A program made the translations under genes and the position numbers. This document shows, piece by piece, positions 26,473 through 35,814 of a stretch of 64,000 bases of DNA. Origin of the DNA: JAKQDH01 sp029558835 (GTDB lineage: Bacteria > Planctomycetota > Phycisphaerae > UBA1845); assembly GCA_035356615.1 (NCBI GenBank), contig DAOQSN010000024.1, positions 18,685 through 82,684 of the forward strand. The letters are read 5' to 3'. The notes under the pieces were generated by a model, which did not search any database, was not told the origin of the DNA, and saw only the letters and a list, made by a program, of their open reading frames with translations. Numbering within the stretch: position 1 is the stretch's first letter; every line of letters starts with the position of its first letter.

Positions 26473-29400
26473 ATGTCTGACAAAGTCGTTTTGGAGCCCG
26501 TCTACAACCCCCGAGCGATCGAGGGAGAGGTTTACGCCGCGTGGGAGTCAGCCGGGGCGTTTCGGTCGGTCCCCGACGGCACGCCGCATGCGCGCACCTT
26601 CTGTGTGATGATCCCGCTGCCCAACGTTACGGGCGCTCTGCACCTGGGCCACGCGCTGAACAACACTTTGCAGGACATCCTGACGCGCTGGCACCGCATG
26701 CGCGGCTTCAACGCCCTCTGGCAGCCGGGAACGGACCACGCGGGCATTGCGACGCAGGCGGTGGTGGAGCGGCGCATCCGCGAGCAGGAGGGCCTCAGCC
26801 GCCACGACCTGGGCCGCGAGGAACTCGTCCGCCGCATCTGGCTGTGGAAGGATGAGTACGAGAAACGCATCATCAGCCAGCTCAAGCTGATGGGCTGCTC
26901 CTGCGACTGGTCACGGACGCGCTTCACGCTCGATGCCGGCTGCGCGCGGGCCGTGCGGACGCAGTTCTTCCAGCTCTTCAAGGCGGGACTGATCTTCCGC
27001 GGCAAGCGGCTAGTCAACTGGGACACGCAGTTGCAGACGGCCGTTGCCGACGACGAAGTGTATTACGAGTCGGTGAAGGGGCACTTCTGGCACTTCAAGT
27101 ATCCGGTGATCGACCCGAAGCCCGGCGAGCCGACGCACGTGGTCATCGCCACGACCCGCCCCGAGACGATGCTGGGCGACACGGCCGTCGCGGTGCACCC
27201 TGATCCGGAGGGGTTCTTCACGCGGGAGGAGGCCCGCCTGCGCGGCGAGCTGGACCAGGCCACGCCGAAGGAACGCAAGGAACTGGAGCAGAAGCTGGAG
27301 GCGCTGGCCGCGCGGCGCGAATCGCACTTGCAGCAACTGGTGACGCTGCGCGATATGGCACGTGACGGTCGCAAGCTGTTGCTGCCGCTGGTGGAGCGGC
27401 CGATCCCGCTGATCCGCGATGAATGGGCCGATCCCACGAAGGGCAGCGGGTGCGTGAAGATCACCCCGGCTCATGATCCGAATGACTACGAGGTCGGTCT
27501 GCGCCACGGCCTGGCGATGATCAGTGTGCTGACGGCCGACGGCAAGGTGGCGCGGATCATCGAACCCAATGGGTCGGTCAACGCCCACAGCCGTGGGTAT
27601 GAGGGGTTGGCGTTCGCGACCGAGGGGCGGGCGAAGGTGGTCGCCGACCTGGAGGCCCGCGGGCTGGTGGAGGCGGTCGAGGATCACGAAGTCGAGGTCG
27701 GCCACAGCGACCGCAGCAAGGTGCCGATCGAGCCGTACCTGTCGGATCAGTGGTTCCTGCGCACCGCCGAAGTAAGCGAGGCGCAGGCGAAGGGCGGCGC
27801 CGCCGGAGGATTGGAGCTTGCCGGCGGGCAGCGCGTAACCGGCCTGGCCCAGGCGGCGCTGAACGTGGTGCACGACGGGCGGATCCGCGTCTTCCCCGAG
27901 CGGTACACGAAGACCTACCTCGACTGGCTGGGCGAAAAGCGCGACTGGTGCATCAGCCGGCAGCTTTGGTGGGGGCATCGCATCCCGATCTGGCATAAGC
28001 ACGTGCGGGTGGACGGCGCCGGCGGTGCCGCCCGGTGGTGGGGGGCGATCGGGCTTGACCGCATGTCGGCAGGGCAGGATGACGACGCTGCTCTGTTGGT
28101 CTGTCGCGGAGACGGCGGTGAGCCCGTGCCGCCGCGCGCTGTGCTCGACCCGGGTGGTCAGCCCGGAGAATACGACCTCTATGTTTGCCTGCTCGACGAC
28201 GAGGCGGGCGCGATCAACAAAGCAGTGTTGGAGAAGCACGGCTTCGTGCAGGACGATGACGTGCTGGATACCTGGTTCAGCTCCGCGTTGTGGCCGTTCA
28301 GCACCCTGGGCTGGCCGGACCGGACGGAGCACCTGAAACAGTACTATCCGGGGACGGTGCTCGTCACTTCCCGCGACATCATCACGAACTGGGTCGCGCG
28401 GATGGTGATGTTCGGGCTGTTCGCGCTGGGCGACATCCCCTTCGACCACGTCTACGTGCACCCCAAGATTCTCGACGGGCGCGGCGAGACAATGAGCAAG
28501 TCGAAGGGCAACGGCGTGGACCCGGTGGACATCATCGACATCTACGGGGCCGACGCCCTGCGCTATTCGATGGCCGACATGACCACCGAGACGCAGGACA
28601 TCCGCATGCCCGTCGAGTACCTCTGCCCGCACTGCCGCAAGCTGGTTGACCAAGCGGTGGCCATGAAGGTGGAGTTGCAGGCCCGCAAGAGCCGGGGCGA
28701 GAAGTTGTTGCGCGAGTTGCAGCCGGCCGACTGCAAGCGCGTCAAGTGTACCCATTGCGGCAAGGAGTTCGCCACGCAGTGGGCGGACGCCGCGCTGAAG
28801 GAGAAGCTCGGCCTGGCGCGCGACGTGTCCGAGAAGTTCGAGATCGGACGCAACTTCTGCAACAAGCTGTGGAACGCCGCCCGGTTCGCGTTTATGAATC
28901 TGGAAGGCACGCCGTGCAACCGTCTCGACGTGGGCGCTCTGCCGGTCGAGGACCGCTGGATTCTGGCACGCCTGTCGGAAACCGTCCGGCGGTTTCACCA
29001 GTGCCTCAGCGCGTATCAGTTCTCCGCGGCCATCAAGGAGGTACGTGAGTTCTTCTGGGAGTCGCTCTGCGACTGGTACATCGAGCTGACCAAGCCGCGG
29101 CTGGGCCCGTCCGCGGCTTCGAGCAGCCCAGACGCCCGTGCCACGGCCCAGCAGGTGCTGGCCTTGTGCCTAGACCAGGTTCTGCGCCTGCTGCACCCAA
29201 TGATGCCGTTCATTACAGAGCGGTTGTGGCAGCCGCTGAACGTGCTGGCACCGCGCCGCGGGCTGCCCGGCGTCGCGGATCTTAAGACCGACGGCCTGCT
29301 CATCAGGGCGCCGTTCCCACCGGAGGACGGGTACCCGGCCCTGGAGGATGAGGCGATTCTCACTACGTTCGCCGCCTTGCAGAATGCGACGCGCGGTGTG

Positions 29401-29823
29401 CGTGACGTGCGCATGCAGTGCAACGTACCGCCCAAGCAGAAGGTGACCGTGACGGTGGTGTTGCCGGCCGAGCACGTCGAGGCCTTCAAGGCGCAGGCGC
29501 ACATCGTGCAGCACATGGCCCATATTGGAGAGCTGACGGTGGTCGGCGAGGCACGCCGCCCGCGTAACGCCGGCAGCGTGACGATCAAGGGCGTCCGCCT
29601 GTTCGTGCACGACATCAGCGACGACGTGGCCGACCGCGAACGCACCGAGAAGGCGTTGGCGGACGCGCGCAAGCAGATCGCCGGTAAGGAGGCCAAGCTC
29701 GGCAACGAGCAGTTCGTCGCGCACGCGAAGCCGGAAGTCGTGGCGGCCGAGCGCGAACGGCTGGCGGAGTTGATCGCCCAGCGCGACGCGCTCCAGGCAC
29801 ATCTCACGGAGCTGCAGGCGTAA
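26473..29823 (+). CDS. valS: Valyl-tRNA synthetase, enlarged, with a zinc-ribbon-like insertion
   Basis: A 1116-residue class I synthetase, longer than the roughly 950 residues usual in bacteria. HIGH-type motif LHLGH near residue 56, KMSKS-type TMSKSKGNGVDP near 673, editing-domain TRPETMLGDTAVAVHP, and the valine-specific N-terminal PNVTGALHLGHA. Three enlargements are visible. The first is a charged helical insert within the editing domain (about 255-300). The second is a CPHC...CTHC pair near residues 718-762 placed after KMSKS, resembling a zinc ribbon. The third is a normal C-terminal coiled coil. A short stretch SSPDARATAQQ resembles the family C palindrome reading DARAT. The start is the ATG at 26473; the frame is open further upstream. 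Confidence 0.93.
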   Translation: MSDKVVLEPVYNPRAIEGEVYAAWESAGAFRSVPDGTPHARTFCVMIPLPNVTGALHLGHALNNTLQDILTRWHRMRGFNALWQPGTDHAGIATQAVVERRIREQEGLSRHDLGREELVRRIWLWKDEYEKRIISQLKLMGCSCDWSRTRFTLDAGCARAVRTQFFQLFKAGLIFRGKRLVNWDTQLQTAVADDEVYYESVKGHFWHFKYPVIDPKPGEPTHVVIATTRPETMLGDTAVAVHPDPEGFFTREEARLRGELDQATPKERKELEQKLEALAARRESHLQQLVTLRDMARDGRKLLLPLVERPIPLIRDEWADPTKGSGCVKITPAHDPNDYEVGLRHGLAMISVLTADGKVARIIEPNGSVNAHSRGYEGLAFATEGRAKVVADLEARGLVEAVEDHEVEVGHSDRSKVPIEPYLSDQWFLRTAEVSEAQAKGGAAGGLELAGGQRVTGLAQAALNVVHDGRIRVFPERYTKTYLDWLGEKRDWCISRQLWWGHRIPIWHKHVRVDGAGGAARWWGAIGLDRMSAGQDDDAALLVCRGDGGEPVPPRAVLDPGGQPGEYDLYVCLLDDEAGAINKAVLEKHGFVQDDDVLDTWFSSALWPFSTLGWPDRTEHLKQYYPGTVLVTSRDIITNWVARMVMFGLFALGDIPFDHVYVHPKILDGRGETMSKSKGNGVDPVDIIDIYGADALRYSMADMTTETQDIRMPVEYLCPHCRKLVDQAVAMKVELQARKSRGEKLLRELQPADCKRVKCTHCGKEFATQWADAALKEKLGLARDVSEKFEIGRNFCNKLWNAARFAFMNLEGTPCNRLDVGALPVEDRWILARLSETVRRFHQCLSAYQFSAAIKEVREFFWESLCDWYIELTKPRLGPSAASSSPDARATAQQVLALCLDQVLRLLHPMMPFITERLWQPLNVLAPRRGLPGVADLKTDGLLIRAPFPPEDGYPALEDEAILTTFAALQNATRGVRDVRMQCNVPPKQKVTVTVVLPAEHVEAFKAQAHIVQHMAHIGELTVVGEARRPRNAGSVTIKGVRLFVHDISDDVADRERTEKALADARKQIAGKEAKLGNEQFVAHAKPEVVAAERERLAELIAQRDALQAHLTELQA

Positions 29824-30044
29824 GCGTTCATCGCGGCAGCGGGGAGCCGAGGGTGTGCCACGCAGGCCCGGCGGCAGCGCGGGGGGCCTGCCTGCCGGTT
29901 AAAGTGCAGTTTCACTGCGCCACGAAACCGGTCCCGCGCCGATAGTTCGCTAGAGCCAAACCGTTCTTGGACCCCGGAAGGGAGCGGGGTTGTGTCTGCG
30001 CGCCGGGGTCCCGAGCGAAGCCGCGCCGCCGGTGGGGAGCAGCT

Positions 30045-30794
30045 ATGCTGTTTGTCGCACTAACGTTCTGGATTCTGGTGGCCGTCGCCACCGCCTGGGG
30101 CATTCACAGCCTCTGGGGCGGGCTGGTCAAGCCCAAGGTGTTCAACACGATCGTGCTGCCGGGGACGCTGGTGGCTCAGCTTGGCCACGTGCTGGGATTG
30201 CTGGTCACCGGCGCGACCGTCAGCAACACGACACTCTTCAAGGACGACGACTCCGGCGAGCCGGAAACGACGAAGGACCCGAAGCCGCGCATCCCAGTGT
30301 TGGGACCGATCGTGATCGGGCTGCTGCCGCTGCTGGCGTGTGCGGCCGCGGTGTACATCGTGGCGCGGTACCTCGGCGGGCCGATCATGTCGCGCCTGCC
30401 GGGCAACCTCATCGGGCCCAGCCTGCCGACGACACTCCACGGCTTCTGGCAGCTTCTGCGCGACCAGATCACGCTCGTGGAGTCGCTCGTTTCGGCGGCG
30501 TTGGCGGCCGACGCGGGCAACTGGCGGATCTGGGTTTTCGCGTACCTGCTGATCTGCTTCACCGTGCGGATGGCGCCGTTTGCGGGGAACGTGCGCGGCT
30601 CCGTCGGCGCGATCCTGCTTCTGGGCATCGCCGGGGCGGCCCTCACCTCGCTGTTCGATGTGCCTGACCCACGCGTGCAAAGCGGCTGGGCCGTGCTGAA
30701 CCTCACCGTCGCGACGCTGCTGTTCCTGCTGTTGGTCAGTCTGCTCGTGCGCGGTGCGGCCGGGTTGGTCAAAGTGCTCCGCAGCGACGGGTAA
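30045..30794 (+). CDS. Polytopic membrane protein of unknown function (possibly degenerate M50-like)
   Basis: A 249-residue protein from the ATG at 30045, preceded by GGGGAG. About six hydrophobic segments are seen. Near residue 40 it reads VLPGTLVAQLGHVLGLLVTG. This resembles the PGTxxHExxH segment of site-2-type membrane metalloproteases, but the first His-Glu of HExxH is replaced (AQLGH), so zinc catalysis is unlikely. The resemblance is my inference from pattern only. The gene follows valS by 221 bases on the same strand. Confidence 0.6.
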   Translation: MLFVALTFWILVAVATAWGIHSLWGGLVKPKVFNTIVLPGTLVAQLGHVLGLLVTGATVSNTTLFKDDDSGEPETTKDPKPRIPVLGPIVIGLLPLLACAAAVYIVARYLGGPIMSRLPGNLIGPSLPTTLHGFWQLLRDQITLVESLVSAALAADAGNWRIWVFAYLLICFTVRMAPFAGNVRGSVGAILLLGIAGAALTSLFDVPDPRVQSGWAVLNLTVATLLFLLLVSLLVRGAAGLVKVLRSDG

Positions 30795-30845
30795 CGTCCC
30801 GTGTGCTTAACCGGACGTCCCCGCAGGAACTCGGGTGGGGGCGGA

Positions 30846-32405
30846 TCACGGCTGCCCGAAAGAAGCGTGGAATGCGCTGAAGTCCCGGAGGCTTACGGCG
30901 TCGTCGAGATCGGCATCGAACGCGGCGAGGCAGGCGGCCACGCACTCGGGTACGGTTGGCGTCGGCGAGACTCCGGGGCCGCCGAGGCAGTCATGGAACG
31001 CCCGGAAGTCGCCTAGGTCCACGTCCGCGTCGGCGTCGAAATCACCGTTGGCAATGGCCTCGCATTCGTCGGGCACGTGCGTAGCATTGCAGTCGAGGCT
31101 GGTGTCTTCGGCCAGATCGCAGGCATCGGTGTGGTCATTGCCGTTGCAGTCCACGGCCATGCCCGTGTAGGTGTAGACCGCCCCCAGCGCGGTGTTCGGC
31201 AGGTCGCCTTCGCCGGGCGCGCCGAGGACGGCCAGCCCGGGGCCCAAGTCCACTGCGGAACCGAGCAGGTCTTCCTCTTCTGCGTCGCCGGCGGTCAGCT
31301 TCGCGTCCTGGACCCACTCCGCACCGGCGGGGCGGAAGAGATAGGCCGCTCCGGCAAGAGGGGCCGTGGTGGTGTGCCTCCAGGCACCGACCAGTAGGTG
31401 ATTGCCGTTGATGGCCACGGCGTTGCCGAACTGGTCTTCGGGCGCGACGTCGGCCGCGGAGAGCTTGAGGCGCTGCGTCCATGCGCTGCCCTCGCGGGCG
31501 AACACGTAGGCCGCGCCGGCCCGATAGCCCGCCTCACTGTCCAGTGGTGCCCCCACGAGTAAGTAGTCGTTGGTCAGGGCGACAGACCGGCCGAACTCCG
31601 CGTACGCGGTGGGATCGCTCGCGTGCAGCTTTTGGGTCTGTGTCCAGTTCGCTCCGGTAAGCTCAAAGATGTACACGGAGCCAGCCAGCGCGATGGGGTC
31701 CTCATCCCGGTAAGCCCCGACCGCGATCTGCGTGCCGGCCAGGGCCACCGCAGAACCGAACTCGTCGTACTGATCGGCGTCCGCGGCGCGCAGCTTGCGC
31801 TCCGGCTGCCACGTATCGTCAGTCGGGTCCTCCGGTGTGCCGTTGTCGGCGCGGCGGAAGACCCAGGCAGCGCCGGCATCCGGCCCACCGTCGTCGTCGT
31901 AACGAACACCCACCACGACGCGGGTGTTGTTGATGGCCAGGGAGTAGCCGAAGTAGTCCTCCTCATCGCCGTTCGGCGGGACGAGCTTGGCCATTTCGAT
32001 CCAGGTGGTCCCGTCACGTCGGAAGACATAGACCGCGCCGGCGTCCTCCGCGGCTTCATCCTCGAGAAGAGCCGCTACTGCCAGGTAGTCTCCATGAATG
32101 GCGACGGCGTAGCCGAAGCCGTCGTAAGCCTGCCCGTCGCCGGCCAGCAGGTGTGCCTCCTGGACCCACTGTGTCCCTTCCCGGCGGAACACATATGCGG
32201 CCCCCTGCATGAGAACATCCGTCCGCTCCCACGGGGCTCCGACGACCAAGCGGTCGGCATCGAGGGCGATGGCGTACCCGAACTGCGTGGCATCGCTGCC
32301 CCCGCGACGTTTGCTCGCCTGCGTGAGCTCACACTGAGCCCAGCCGGGAGCGCAGATGGCCCCGCTCACGCTAACGCTCGCTGCGATGAGCAGTCTCCGC
32401 AGCAT
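30846..32405 (-). CDS. Secreted seven-bladed FG-GAP protein with dockerin-like C-terminus
   Basis: A 519-residue exported protein with a signal peptide ending near APGWAQ. Seven FG-GAP type repeats follow, each built as FGYAIALDADRLVVGAP-like segments about 50 residues apart, as for a beta-propeller. The C-terminus carries the Planctomycetota-style pair DCNGNDHTDACD and DCNATHVPDECE, then two EF-hand-like loops (DFDADADVDLGDFRAF and FDADLDDAVSLRDFSAF). Expected outside the cytoplasm; likely a binding or surface protein rather than an enzyme. A remnant of a related C-terminus occurs at about 49.7 kb. Confidence 0.85.
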   Translation of the reverse strand: MLRRLLIAASVSVSGAICAPGWAQCELTQASKRRGGSDATQFGYAIALDADRLVVGAPWERTDVLMQGAAYVFRREGTQWVQEAHLLAGDGQAYDGFGYAVAIHGDYLAVAALLEDEAAEDAGAVYVFRRDGTTWIEMAKLVPPNGDEEDYFGYSLAINNTRVVVGVRYDDDGGPDAGAAWVFRRADNGTPEDPTDDTWQPERKLRAADADQYDEFGSAVALAGTQIAVGAYRDEDPIALAGSVYIFELTGANWTQTQKLHASDPTAYAEFGRSVALTNDYLLVGAPLDSEAGYRAGAAYVFAREGSAWTQRLKLSAADVAPEDQFGNAVAINGNHLLVGAWRHTTTAPLAGAAYLFRPAGAEWVQDAKLTAGDAEEEDLLGSAVDLGPGLAVLGAPGEGDLPNTALGAVYTYTGMAVDCNGNDHTDACDLAEDTSLDCNATHVPDECEAIANGDFDADADVDLGDFRAFHDCLGGPGVSPTPTVPECVAACLAAFDADLDDAVSLRDFSAFHASFGQP

Positions 32406-32609
32406 GATTTTCTCTCCGCTTCTTGCCGGCTGAAGGCGATGCGAACAGAGGGGTCGCCCAGCGTGACTCGCGCCCCTGCCTCAGGCAGCATACCCAATGG
32501 GCATCGCTTAAGTCAAGGCTCCGAGGTATTCCGCAGCTCGGCAGCGATGCTGCTGCGTTCGCCCGTTGGCGGAGGCAGACACGTGTCCTTTCATGTCACC
32601 GCTCGGGCG

Positions 32610-33734
32610 TTAGATGATGCGTTGCCCTGTGGCGTCGGCTTCGAAGAGATGGAGGCGGTCGGGGTCGAAGGCTACGGTGACGTTGTCGCCGGGGCTGATG
32701 TGTGCGGTGGGGGGAACGCGCGCGATCAGGCGCGTGCCTGCGGCTGTGCGCAGGTAGACGTCCTGGCGCTCGCCCAGAGGTTCCACCACCTGGACCTCGG
32801 CCAACAGGGTCTCGTCGCCGCTCCTGGTGCGCGTGGCGTCGGCAGGCTGCACGAGCAGGCTCTCGGGCCGAGCGCCGACGACCACTGTCTGGCTGGCGTG
32901 CTGTGCCAGACGCTGCGCGGTCGGTGCGGTGCAGGGGAGGCGGTGGCCCTCCACGACTGCCGTCACCTCCCCGCCGTCCGCTTCGATGCGCGCGTCCATG
33001 AAGTTCATCGGCGGCATGCCGACGAACCCGGCCACGAAGCGGTTGGCCGGCTGCGCGTAGACGGTCAGCGGCGTATCACACTGCTGGATGAGGCCGTCTT
33101 TCATCACCACGATCCGGTCACCGAGCGTCATGGCCTCTTCCTGATCGTGCGTCACGTAGACTGACGTCGTGTGGAGCTGGCGGTGCAGGCGTTTGAGTTC
33201 AGCCCGCATCTGCACGCGCAGTTTGGCGTCGAGGTTGGACAGCGGCTCGTCGAAGAGGAACGCCCGCGGGTTGCGGACGATCGCCCGGCCGACGGCCACA
33301 CGCTGGCGCTCCCCGCCGGACAGGGCGGCCGGCTTGCGGTCCAGCAGATGCTCGATGCCAAGCATGCCGGCGGCGGCCATTACCTTGCGCTCGATCTCGG
33401 CCCGTGGCACCTTCCGCATCTTCAGCCCGAACGCCATGTTCTTGTACACCGTCATATGCGGGTACAGGGCGTAGTTCTGGAAGACCATGGCCACGTCGCG
33501 GTCCTTGGGGGCCACGGTGTTGACGACGCAGTCGCCGATGCGGACGGTGCCGGCCGTCGGCTTCTCGAGTCCGGCGATGATACGGAGCGTGGTGCTTTTG
33601 CCGCAGCCTGAGGGTCCGACCAGCACGACGAACTCGGCGTCCGCGATATCCAGCGTAAAATCCTGAAGGGCGAGGATGTCGCCCCGCCGGGCGCGGTACA
33701 GTTTGGTCACACCTTCGAGGGAGACGGCCGCCAT
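32610..33734 (-). CDS. ABC transporter ATP-binding protein of the MalK/UgpC type
   Basis: A 374-residue ATPase with a C-terminal TOBE region, the layout of MalK/UgpC subunits that power sugar or glycerol-phosphate import. Walker A GPSGCGKST, Q-loop FQNYALYPHMTV, signature LSGGERQRVAVGRAI, Walker B FLFDEPLSNLD and the switch His in VTHDQEEAM are all intact. No permease or binding-protein gene is adjacent, so its partners must lie elsewhere; MalK-type ATPases can serve several importers. The start is placed at the ATG 33734-33732, where conserved sequence begins (MAAVSLEGVTKLY); no strong ribosome site is visible. Confidence 0.88.
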   Translation of the reverse strand: MAAVSLEGVTKLYRARRGDILALQDFTLDIADAEFVVLVGPSGCGKSTTLRIIAGLEKPTAGTVRIGDCVVNTVAPKDRDVAMVFQNYALYPHMTVYKNMAFGLKMRKVPRAEIERKVMAAAGMLGIEHLLDRKPAALSGGERQRVAVGRAIVRNPRAFLFDEPLSNLDAKLRVQMRAELKRLHRQLHTTSVYVTHDQEEAMTLGDRIVVMKDGLIQQCDTPLTVYAQPANRFVAGFVGMPPMNFMDARIEADGGEVTAVVEGHRLPCTAPTAQRLAQHASQTVVVGARPESLLVQPADATRTRSGDETLLAEVQVVEPLGERQDVYLRTAAGTRLIARVPPTAHISPGDNVTVAFDPDRLHLFEADATGQRII

Positions 33735-34639
33735 GACCCGCACAGTATAGGGGGCACTCCGGGGCGTCAAAGCGTGCGCATGGCGGCCCAGGGCCTAATG
33801 GCCCGCAGCAGGCGGGCATGCGAGGATGGGCTCTACGGGGATGGGCTATATTACCCAGTCTGGGAGGGGGCGTGCAAGGCAAAGTGCCCGGTTTCGACAT
33901 CCGGGGTTTCCGTCGGCGCAGGTGCAGGCGCTTATCTCGTTATTTGACAAATGGTTACGTCAGCACAGGAAACCCACACCGGCTGGTATGACTGTTGCCT
34001 TTCTGGAACGTCGTGGTGTGGCGCTACGCCTCTGCTGTGCGTTGATGCACATGCATGATATGTGGCTTGGGGTGCGGCGGTAGCGCGGGTGGTTCAGCGT
34101 GGGTCTTGGGGATTCCGTCCGGGGGGATGCGGTTCGAGGTCGCGCTGGCCGAAGGGATGTGGCTCTCGCAGGCGATGGGCGAGCAAGCCCGGGTGTTGGG
34201 CACTGAGAACGGCACTCGGGCAAACCTCCTCTCGTACCTTCTGTTCCTCGACTTCGACGTCGCAGGCGAGCCGGGCACATCAGGCCTGATTCCAGTGCGG
34301 CCTCGTCCGCGCGCTGTGGGGCGGTGCACGTCTCCCCAGGGGTGCCCAACGCCCCTCCATCTCGTTCCGCTGGGAGTAGCCATCTAACAGCATGGTTGGC
34401 CGGTTGGGGTGGGTATGCGCCCGTTTGGGGCGGTCCCGAGAGGGGTTTCCACGCGCTGGCAGGTGGGCCCGGGCGGGACACGCGTTCGCAGGCGGACCGG
34501 GGCAGGGTGCGTTGACGGGGGTGGCGGCGGCTCCGTATACTCGAAACCGTGCATCGTGCCCCCGGGGGTCGCGCGTCGGGGGGCGTCCGCAGACGGGTGG
34601 AGGTCTACCGCGCGTTCGCTCGACACGGAGCCTGTGGTA
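33735..34639. other. Gene-poor region upstream of the acyl-CoA cluster
   Basis: About 900 bases between the divergent ATPase gene and the first acyl-CoA dehydrogenase. Small frames here show no family features. A TTGACA occurs at 33944-33949 but has no good -10 partner. This is the expected location of the promoter and control region for the cluster, and no operator was recognised. Confidence 0.4.
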
Positions 34640-35785
34640 ATGCCGCTTGCCCCATTCGACAGCAGCCTCTCGGACGACGAGAGAGTGCTGGTTGAGGCTG
34701 CCCGGGACTTTGCGCGGAGCGAACTGCTGCCCCTGGACCGGAAATGGGACGAAGACGAGACCTCGGTAGTCGGCATCCTGCCGCAGCTTGCCGACATGGG
34801 GCTGATGAACCTCTGCCTGCCGCCGGAGGTCAACGGCTTGGGGTGCTCCTACCGGGCATACGCGGCCATTCTCCATGAAATCGCCTGGGCGTCGCCCTCC
34901 ACCATGGTGACGCTCTCCGTGCACAACATGGTGGGGTGTATCCTGGACGCGTGCGCGCGGGAGCCGCAGCGAACGGAATGGCTGTCCACCTGGGGGAGTG
35001 CGGAATCCCTGGCCGCCTTCGCCCTCACCGAGGCGAATGCAGGGAGCGATGCGGCGGCCGTGCGGGCGACGGCTGCGCCGACCGAGGGGGGGTATCTGGC
35101 CAACGGCGAGAAGATGTGGATCACCAACGGCATGCACGCCCGCTGGTTCCTGACCCTCCTGCGCGTGCCCGGTCGCGACGCCAAAGCCAGTCTGACGGCG
35201 TTTCTTATCGATGGGCGGCAGCCGGGGATCGAGCGGACGCACATCCACGGCAAGATGGGCATCCGGGGCAGCGAGACGGCCGTCATCAGTCTCACGGATG
35301 TATTCATCCCCCAGGACCATGTGGTGGGGGAGCTTGGCGAGGGGCTGAAGGTCCTGCTGACGACGCTCAATGAAGGGCGGATCGGGATCGCGACCCAGGC
35401 CTCCGGCATCGCCGAGGCCTGCCTGGACGAAATGACCGCGTATGCCCGGGAGCGGGTGCAGTTCGGGCAACCGATCGGCAACTTCCAGGCGGTGGGCAAC
35501 ATGATCGCCGACAGCGCGGTCGAGCTGGAGGCGGCGAAGGTATTGATCTGGAACGCGGCCACGCACGTGGACCGGGGGGTGAAGCTGCCGGCGGCCAGCT
35601 CGATGGCGAAGCTGTACGCGACGGAGGCGGCCAACCGGATTGCGTATCGGGCGGTGCAGGTGCACGGCGGCAGCGGGTACGTGCGGGAGTTCCGCGTGGA
35701 GCAATTGTACCGGGACGCGCGGGTGACCACGATCTACGAGGGTACGAGCGAGGTGCAGCGGATCGTCATCGGGCGCGGGTTGTGA
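34640..35785 (+). CDS. Acyl-CoA dehydrogenase 1
   Basis: A 381-residue FAD-dependent acyl-CoA dehydrogenase, which introduces the alpha-beta double bond and passes electrons to ETF. Family signatures: ALTEANAGSDAAA, WITNGMHARWF, QFGQPIGNFQAV, VQVHGGSGYVREFRVE and the catalytic region IYEGTSEVQR with the active-site Glu. The length is standard. The chosen ATG at 34640 starts the conserved sequence; upstream in-frame sequence is repetitive. First of three dehydrogenase genes in a row. Its exact chain-length or branched-chain preference cannot be read from sequence. Confidence 0.9.
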   Translation: MPLAPFDSSLSDDERVLVEAARDFARSELLPLDRKWDEDETSVVGILPQLADMGLMNLCLPPEVNGLGCSYRAYAAILHEIAWASPSTMVTLSVHNMVGCILDACAREPQRTEWLSTWGSAESLAAFALTEANAGSDAAAVRATAAPTEGGYLANGEKMWITNGMHARWFLTLLRVPGRDAKASLTAFLIDGRQPGIERTHIHGKMGIRGSETAVISLTDVFIPQDHVVGELGEGLKVLLTTLNEGRIGIATQASGIAEACLDEMTAYARERVQFGQPIGNFQAVGNMIADSAVELEAAKVLIWNAATHVDRGVKLPAASSMAKLYATEAANRIAYRAVQVHGGSGYVREFRVEQLYRDARVTTIYEGTSEVQRIVIGRGL

Positions 35786-35814
35786 AGGCGCATTCGACAT
35801 CGGGATGGTAGCTG

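Noticed and set aside
27010..28998. Long open frame (662 codons) antisense to valS
   Set aside because: It lies wholly over a clear valyl-tRNA synthetase. High third-position GC creates long stop-free antisense frames; the peptide is His/Arg/Pro/Gln-rich with no motifs.
34055..34387. Small gene upstream of the first acyl-CoA dehydrogenase
   Set aside because: No conserved features, no ribosome site, and similar-length frames exist in every reading frame there.
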